Part shown: positions 58,491 through 64,000 of the stretch, in pieces
How positions within the stretch are numbered: the first letter of the stretch is position 1
Layout of the letters: every line of letters starts with the position of its first letter
Origin: Pinus tabuliformis
Taxonomy: Eukaryota; Streptophyta; Pinopsida; Pinales; Pinaceae
Assembly (NCBI GenBank): GCA_031772625.1
Contig: CM062820.1
Coordinates: forward strand, 1,072,603,369 to 1,072,667,368
Direction of reading: 5' to 3'
Length of the DNA stretch: 64,000 nt
Notes under the pieces: model-generated
Databases searched by the model: none
What the model was told of the DNA's origin: nothing
The model's input: only the letters and a program-made list of their open reading frames with translations
Translations under genes and position numbers: made by a program

Positions 58491-59455
58491 TTCACTTGCT
58501 TCTTGGAAAAATGATTGGTTTCTTGATTCAGGAGCAACCTGCCACATGACTCGTAGAAAAGATTTTTTGAAGAATTTACTGACAATGTTGATGGAGCAGT
58601 ATACTTTGAATACTAATAAAAAATCAAGCCATCAAGGCTTGGCACAATCATGCTTAAACTACCTGGTCTTCCAAACTTTCTTCTGCATCATGTTCTATAT
58701 CTCCCACAGCTCAAGAGAAACTTATTGTCCTTGGTCCACATCCACCAGCAAGGTCACTTCATTCATATGTTTGATGGCAAGCTTGAGGTAAGAAAAGAAT
58801 CTGACCACTCACTTGTCATGAGGGGAATAGAAGAAGAAAGGCTTCTCAAGCTGCAAGGAACCTCTGCTCGTGCACAACATTTCTCATACAATTCTCATTA
58901 TGAAGAAGGTACACTTCCATCAATTTTATTATGGCATGCTAGATTTGGAAATTTGAACTATGACAACCTCCGCTTGTTGAAGAAAAAAGGTGTTGCTGGT
59001 TTGCCAAAAATTCCTAGGAAACTTAAACAATGTGATGCTTGCATTCTAGGAAAGCATAGCAAAAAATATTTTCATGATTCACATTCAGGAGCACATAGAA
59101 AACTCGAACTCAATCATTCATATTTATGTGATCCAATGCATGTTCCTTCTGCAAATGGAAATAAATATATGATGACATTTATTGATGACTACACCAGAAT
59201 GTGTTGGGTTTATTTATTGAAAAACAAATTTGATGCTTTTCAAACATTCAAGAACTTTCATAAATAGATTGAAATGATGCATAATCTCATATTGGGTCTA
59301 TTCACACTGATAATGGAAAATAATACACATCAAATGAATTTGAAAACTATCTTCTCCAACATGGGATAAAACATCAAACAACTGTGCCTTATAATCCCCA
59401 ACAGAATGGTGTAGCTGAAAGAATGAATAGGACAATCTTAAATATGGTATGATCC
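58491..59455 (+). pseudogene. Copia protease and integrase N-terminal half
   Basis: The protease motif WFLDSGATCHMTRRKDF is at about 58515. A frameshift near 58640 follows, after which LKLPGLPNFLLHHVLYLPQL continues. The integrase zinc finger (WHARFGNLNYDNL ... CDACILGKH) has Asn where the second His should be. HSYLCDPMHVPSANG has Tyr for the first catalytic Asp of the usual HSDLCGPM. The second part reads HTDNGK*YTS with a stop near 59322, then [15 protein letters not shown]. The protein is certainly inactive. Confidence 0.9.
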
Positions 59456-60184
59456 ATGCTCTTCTTCAAAAATGTAAAGATAATGTTTTGGGCTGGTGCT
59501 ATTCTATGTGTTGCATATATAAAGAATAGATGTCCATCTAAAGCTATCAAAAACAAGACTCCATATGAAGTGTGGTATGGACATGTTCCTTCGGTAAAGC
59601 ATCTAAGGGTCTTTGGTTCCACCTATTATGCCTTGATACCAAAGGTACATAGAAACAAAATTGCTTCTAGAAGTCATAAATGTATCTTCCTGGGGTATTC
59701 AAACACCTCCAAAGCATACCATCTCTATTATGAAGTAAATAAAAAGTTTCTTGTATCTAGAGATGTAATTTTTCTTGAATCATCCAAAACTGACAATGTT
59801 GTTGAGCGGCAACTTGATTGCTTGGATAGATTTGCAAAAGCAAAATCATTTCAGGAATTTGATAATCAGATTCCACATCTTGAAGGGGGGATTCCTATAC
59901 TAGATCAACATGTGGAATATTCTTCTGAAGAACACTCTCCCCTACATGAAACTCCAACAACGGATGATGCTTTAAGTGATGTGATTGACAGAATTGGGAG
60001 AATCAACCTTGATTCAGTCCCAACTCAATCAGCGGAGCAGCTTAGACCATTTGAGAAAGGTCCCCCAAAGTGGCTGACAAAGACACTTGAAAGTGTTCAT
60101 CCTAATGAGGTGGGAAAGATAGGAACTAGAAATTCAAACCGGTAAAATGGAGGTGATGTAGATGACTCTAATTCACCTGTTGAT
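59456..60184 (+). pseudogene. Copia integrase C-terminal half and linker
   Basis: MLFFKNVKIMFWAGAILCVA follows a stop at about 59450. NKTPYEVWYGHVPSVKHLRV and CIFLGYSNTSKAYHLY mark the C-terminal domain. The linker to RT is acidic and ends with a stop near 60143. Confidence 0.9.
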
Positions 60185-61082
60185 ATGGATGTTTCTTATG
60201 ATTGTGAATTGAACTTGTCTATAGATTTTGAATCAACTTCCTTCAAAGAAGTTGCTTCTCAAGATGAATGGAAAGAAGCCATGCAAAAGGAGTATGATGC
60301 CCTCATAAAGAATGGCACTTGGAAGCTAGTTGATCCTCCATTAGGAACCAAACCAAATGGCTATAAGTGGGTCTACAAGAACAAGTATAAAGCTGATGGC
60401 TCACTTGAAAAGCATAAAGCTAGGCTTGTGGCAAAAGGTTTTGCACAGAAGGAAGGGGTTGATTATGAGGATACTTTTTCCCCCATAGCAAAATGGCTGC
60501 CATCCGGACACTCTTTTCCCTAGCAGCTCAGAACGGTTGGAAATTCCATCAAATGGATGTAAAAACTGCTTTCTTGAATGGAGATCTAAAAGAGAGTGTT
60601 TTTATGTCCTAGTCTGAAGGATTTGCTGTGAAAGGACATGAACATAAAGTATGCAAAATGGTGAAGTCCTTGTATGGCCTCAAACAAGCACTGCGAGCCT
60701 GGTATGAAAAACTAAATGAGCATCTTCTGAAACTCAATTTCAAACATTATGATCTTGATGATGCAACTTTATTTGTCAAGAAAGTTGGCAAATCAGTTGT
60801 ATATCTTGTGGTATATGTAGATGATCTTTTAATGACAGGGAACAATGAAAGCTACATTGCATCCATAAAGAAGGAATTGGGGAAAAGTTTTGAAATAACT
60901 GATTTGGGTTATGTTCATTACTATCTTGGTATTGAAGTAACCCAACATCCAAAGTCCATATTTCTTTCTGAAAAGAAATACATTGGAGATCTGTTGAACA
61001 GGTTTGGCATGATAGAATGCAATCCTCTTACTACTCCAATGGAACAAAACTTAAAGCTCACATCTATTGAAGGAAAATAATT
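60185..61082 (+). pseudogene. Copia reverse transcriptase
   Basis: EWKEAMQKEYDALIKNGTWK and YKWVYKNKYKADGSLEKHKA open the domain. A frameshift occurs at SPIAK (about 60490) and a stop near 60612 in VFMS*SEGF. Then KSLYGLKQALRAWYEKLNEH and the catalytic VYVDDLLMTGN (about 60820) follow, and YYLGIEVTQHPKSIFLSEKK. A stop in SIEGK*FEDA ends this part. YVDD is intact. Confidence 0.95.
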
Positions 61083-61767
61083 TGAAGATGCAACAAAGTA
61101 TAGACAACTTGTAGGAAGTCTCAACTACCTAACTACTAGCAGACCAGACATTTCGTTTGCCGTTGGAATCCTCTCCAGGTTTATGCAAAAGCCTTGTGAG
61201 GGACATTGGTTTGCTACAAAAATAGTTCTAAGGTACTTGAAGGGAACTCAAGACTTTGGAATCAAGTATACACAGGTGGAAGACTTCAGCTTGATTGGAT
61301 ACTCTGATTCAGACTTCGATGGAGACAAAGAAACGGGGGTATCTACTTCAGGATATGCTATGAGTCTTGGATCAGGAGCTGTCTCCTGGAGATCACACAA
61401 TCAATCAGCTCCAGCAGATTCCACAACAGAAGCAGAATACGTGGCAGCAGCTAAAGCAACAAAATAAATTGTGTGGCTCGGGAAATTTCTTGAAGATTTG
61501 CAGGTAAAACAAGTACAATAAACTCCACTCATGATTGACAATACCTCTGCAATAAAGTTGGCCAAGAACCTAAAGTTCCATGATCGAACGAAGCACATCA
61601 ATACTAAATATCATTTGATTCGACATCATGTTGAGGCCAAAACATTCCATCTCCATCATTGTTCCACTAATGAGCAAATTGCAGACATCTTCACCAAAGC
61701 GCTTGGAAGAGAAAAGCTTGAACGATTCAGAATGATGCTTGGACTCACCAACATCCCTTCAGATTAA
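61083..61767 (+). pseudogene. Copia RNase H
   Basis: After the connection (YRQLVGSLNYLTTSRPDISF), YSDSDFDGD carries the first Asp, DSTTEAEYVAAAKATK the Glu and MIDNTSAIKLAKN the next Asp. HINTKYHLIRHHVEAKTF and IADIFTKALG end the polyprotein. Stops at 61466 and 61519 interrupt it. Confidence 0.95.
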
Positions 61768-61954
61768 GGGGGGAATGTTGACACCTAATCATTAGGATTG
61801 GGTGAACATAATGTAAATAAATAAATAAGTAATATGAACAGTCATCGGGAGATGATGTGAACAGTCTCTCCCTCATGTATATAATGAAGACCAACCTGAA
61901 GGAATAAAACATATGAATCAATTTTTCTTTGAGGAGTTACTGCTTGGCCTAACA
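61768..61954 (+). repeat. Copia polypurine tract and 3' LTR
   Basis: The purine tract AAGGGGGGAA lies at 61766-61775 and TGTTGACACC begins the LTR at 61776. The LTR is 179 bp and ends CTAACA at 61954. Confidence 0.9.
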
Positions 61955-62054
61955 TTTCCCAGCAGTCACTCAGATTGTGGCATGATCGATCCTTGAAGTG
62001 CTTTGTGTTTTTAAACTAACATTCACTTTCCATGAGTGTCTTCTCTGTCTCTAG
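61955..62054 (+). other. Host sequence resumed after copia; candidate splice acceptor
   Basis: TTTCCCAGCAGTCACTCAG continues the sequence broken at 56399. A polypyrimidine tract with AG (CTTCTCTGTCTCTAG) ends at 62054 just before a coding frame. With the donor at 55679 this would define an intron of about 0.8 kb once the copia element is left out. Splicing is a proposal only. Confidence 0.4.
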
Positions 62055-63998
62055 GTAAATTAGTTGTTGAGCAGTCTCCCAGTAATAGAGGCATCATGGT
62101 TTTAAAGAGAGATGGATTAGAGGACACTGTAGACAGAAACATTGGATATGTGGTTGAACAAGTGCATTTGAACTTTCCCATCTCTGCAGACACACAGTTG
62201 TTCGTAGAAAATGACATGAAGATCACATGGCAAGAAATAAATGACATATTTGCAAGCACTTTCAAGGAAGATCTGGAAGATTGAAAAGTCTATGTCAACA
62301 TTCACAAGTCAGGGTTATACAGGGTTGCATGCAGGTACCCCACCTTTCTGTGCGTCGATATCATTCAATGGGTTGTCTCACATAGCGATCTTGAGATGAT
62401 GACATTGAAAAACACCAGTGGGTCATATCTTGCCACCTTCAGGATAGAAAACTACCATCAAATGTATCATTTGCTATAGCCGGTGAACTACATGGATGCA
62501 CTTTTCTTCACTGCCAAAAACAATTTGAACTAAAGAGATCTCTTGAAGTGTTAGGTAAAAGAGCCATTGAAGTTCAGGATGACACCCAACCAGGTGTAAA
62601 AGACGAAGTCATTCAAGAAGTCTTACCAACTCCTGGTCATCTTTTCGTGCTGCTTGTATGGCTAAGAGAGCATGGAGAACTTCCCACAGAGTTGGGATGT
62701 TATGTTCGATCAGTTGGAAAATGAAGGAAGTCCTTTCAACTTCTTGGACATGTTGTCTCTTCAACTAAACTTACATGTGTCAAATGCTCGAAATCCGCCT
62801 AACGATGGACAAGAAAGATACTATATGCCTACATACTTGTTTGATGCAATCTGTGCCCAACAACAGTTCCTAACATGCGTTGGACATGGACACCATCAGA
62901 GGAAGTTTTGAATGTTTATTACAAGTTGCTCTCCGAGTGCAGCTACTAATGAGTTATGACGAGGCTAGCTAACCACTCCATTGTCCCATTGTACAAGATG
63001 ATATTTGAACAGGACCCACCTTGCATGTCCTAGGAAGCGATGCAGGCATTGCTCAACATTTCAGATTGGTATGCCTGGCACCTTCATTAGGATGTTTGGC
63101 ATGAAGAAACCTCTGCATGAGTTACCTAGGTTTTCCATGGACAAGCTAGTCATGCAAGAGGTTGTGTACTACATCTCCATAGGGTTATCAGCAACATTGC
63201 ATAGGAGGAAGAAGGAACCATGGCCTACTCTTCCTTTGCAGATTGGGTTGTACGAGATCTGTATCTTGAAAGATGCATATGTCGAGACCGAGGACATGAA
63301 GAAGTTCGGAATCGACACCAAGATTTTCAATCTGTATGATCCCCACTTCATATGCAAGAACCACTGTGTGAAGGTGTACTTCCCATGGGTCCACGGGGCG
63401 TGTCAATGGCCAAAGGAAGATCCTTGGAGGTATTTTTATAACTCCTCTAGGCTAAATGAATTGGTCAGCATGGTTGTATAATGGAAAGCGGCATTGTAGG
63501 AAGAAGCACCACATGAAGCAACAAAAACAACAGTGAGAAGCAAACCAATGCAATACAAAGGTAAGAGGAAGATTGTTGAGAGCACAGAGGTTGAGCAAAG
63601 CTACAGGTTCAAAGAAGATCCACTTGTTGAGACAGTAGCTTTGGAGATAGATGAAAAGTGGCGACAACGCAATAGGAGAGTAGCATAGAGAAAGAGGGAG
63701 AAACAAAGTTTGGAAGAAACCGAGAGGAAGATGCAGGAGAAGGAGAAGCAGCTAAAAGCAAAACAAGAGCTCAAGAGGAAAGAAAGGGAAGAAAGGAAGA
63801 AATAGGAATAGGAAGAAAGACAAAGTGCATTAACAGAAAAAATTGTGGAGATATAGGTTGAGACAGCAAAGCAGCCAAAAAATAATGAACAGGGTGAGCA
63901 GGTGCAAGTTCAGGAAATTTCTCAGCAGGTTGAGTAGTTGGTTGAGGCAACAAAATGGAGATGGAATAGGAGCTAGAGGACCAAGACATCGATCTCAT
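62055..63998 (+). pseudogene. Decayed gag-like / element-encoded protein, unknown family, runs off the window
   Basis: One protein can be followed in mostly one direction through stops: KLVVEQSPSNRGIMVLKRDG and KITWQEINDIFASTFKEDLE, a stop, then TLKNTSGSYLATFRIENYHQ. FPQSWDVMFDQLENEG and YLFDAICAQQQF follow, then after frameshifts RFSMDKLVMQEVVYYISIGL, WPTLPLQIGLYEICILKD and VYFPWVHGACQWP. The last 450 bases are a Lys/Glu/Gln-rich coiled-coil stretch (KRKEREERKK). I do not recognise a catalytic motif. A gag-like or accessory protein of a large retroelement is my best guess, based on context. At least ten stops or shifts are present. Confidence 0.55.
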
Positions 63999-64000
63999 GC

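Larger units (their letters stand above)
56400..61954 (+). mobile_element. Ty1/copia element, structurally complete
   Basis: The 179-bp LTRs (56400-56578 and 61776-61954) differ at 10 positions by my count. The 5-bp duplication TTTCC (56395-56399 and 61955-61959) is perfect. The order gag, protease, integrase, RT, RNase H on the plus strand defines copia. There are at least six inactivating stops or frameshifts, and two integrase residues are lost. Clade not assigned. Confidence 0.95.

Overview
The window is plant nuclear DNA made almost entirely of nested LTR retrotransposons. No gene in it is intact. Supporting plant signs are a leucine-rich-repeat receptor kinase relic with a canonical intron, Ty3/gypsy pol of the chromovirus, Tat-like and Athila/Tat-like types, a Ty1/copia element, initiator-Met and Asp tRNA primer sites, and a non-autonomous hAT-like DNA transposon. 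The repeat load and the large, decayed elements suggest a very large plant genome, perhaps a gymnosperm. That last point is inference and no marker here settles it.

Layout. Positions 1-850 are AT-rich and unassigned. A broken LRR receptor-kinase pseudogene (minus strand) covers about 851-3153, followed by unclassified sequence to 4555. From 4556 a set of Russian-doll insertions begins, and its order can be read from target-site duplications (TSDs). Element A (plus strand, very long LTRs, no pol) starts at 4556. Its second LTR is split by gypsy G1 (9708-53957, TSD ATAGA). G1 contains chromovirus Z (10751-19690), whose left LTR carries the 3' end of yet another element, W (10887-13924). The right LTR of G1 is split by the large gypsy X (21517-53481). 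The coding region of X is split by Tat-like Y (29725-43416, TSD CAAAG), and the 3' LTR of Y carries a hAT-like element (31823-33245, TSD ATTGCAAT). The 5' LTR of X is split by G2 (47582-53447), a fuller and younger-looking relative of G1. The order of insertion is therefore A, then G1, then X (and Z then W), then Y and G2, then hAT.

To the right of the nest lies unclassified sequence with a recurring short motif (54700-56399). A complete copia element with a perfect TTTCC duplication follows (56400-61954), and then a decayed gag-like coding region (62055-63998) that runs off the window. The copia element may lie inside an intron of that last unit.

Functionally these are gag, protease, reverse transcriptase, RNase H and integrase modules at different stages of decay, and all carry stops, frameshifts or lost catalytic residues. 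The points most worth a second look are: an extra archaeal-type RNase H placed between protease and reverse transcriptase in Y; a third ORF downstream of integrase in X; the two-ORF, pol-less internal region of A; and a second copy of A that lacks a GT...AG-bounded 1.1-kb segment containing the primer site. Strand, TSD and LTR boundaries were read by eye. Percent identities are hand counts.
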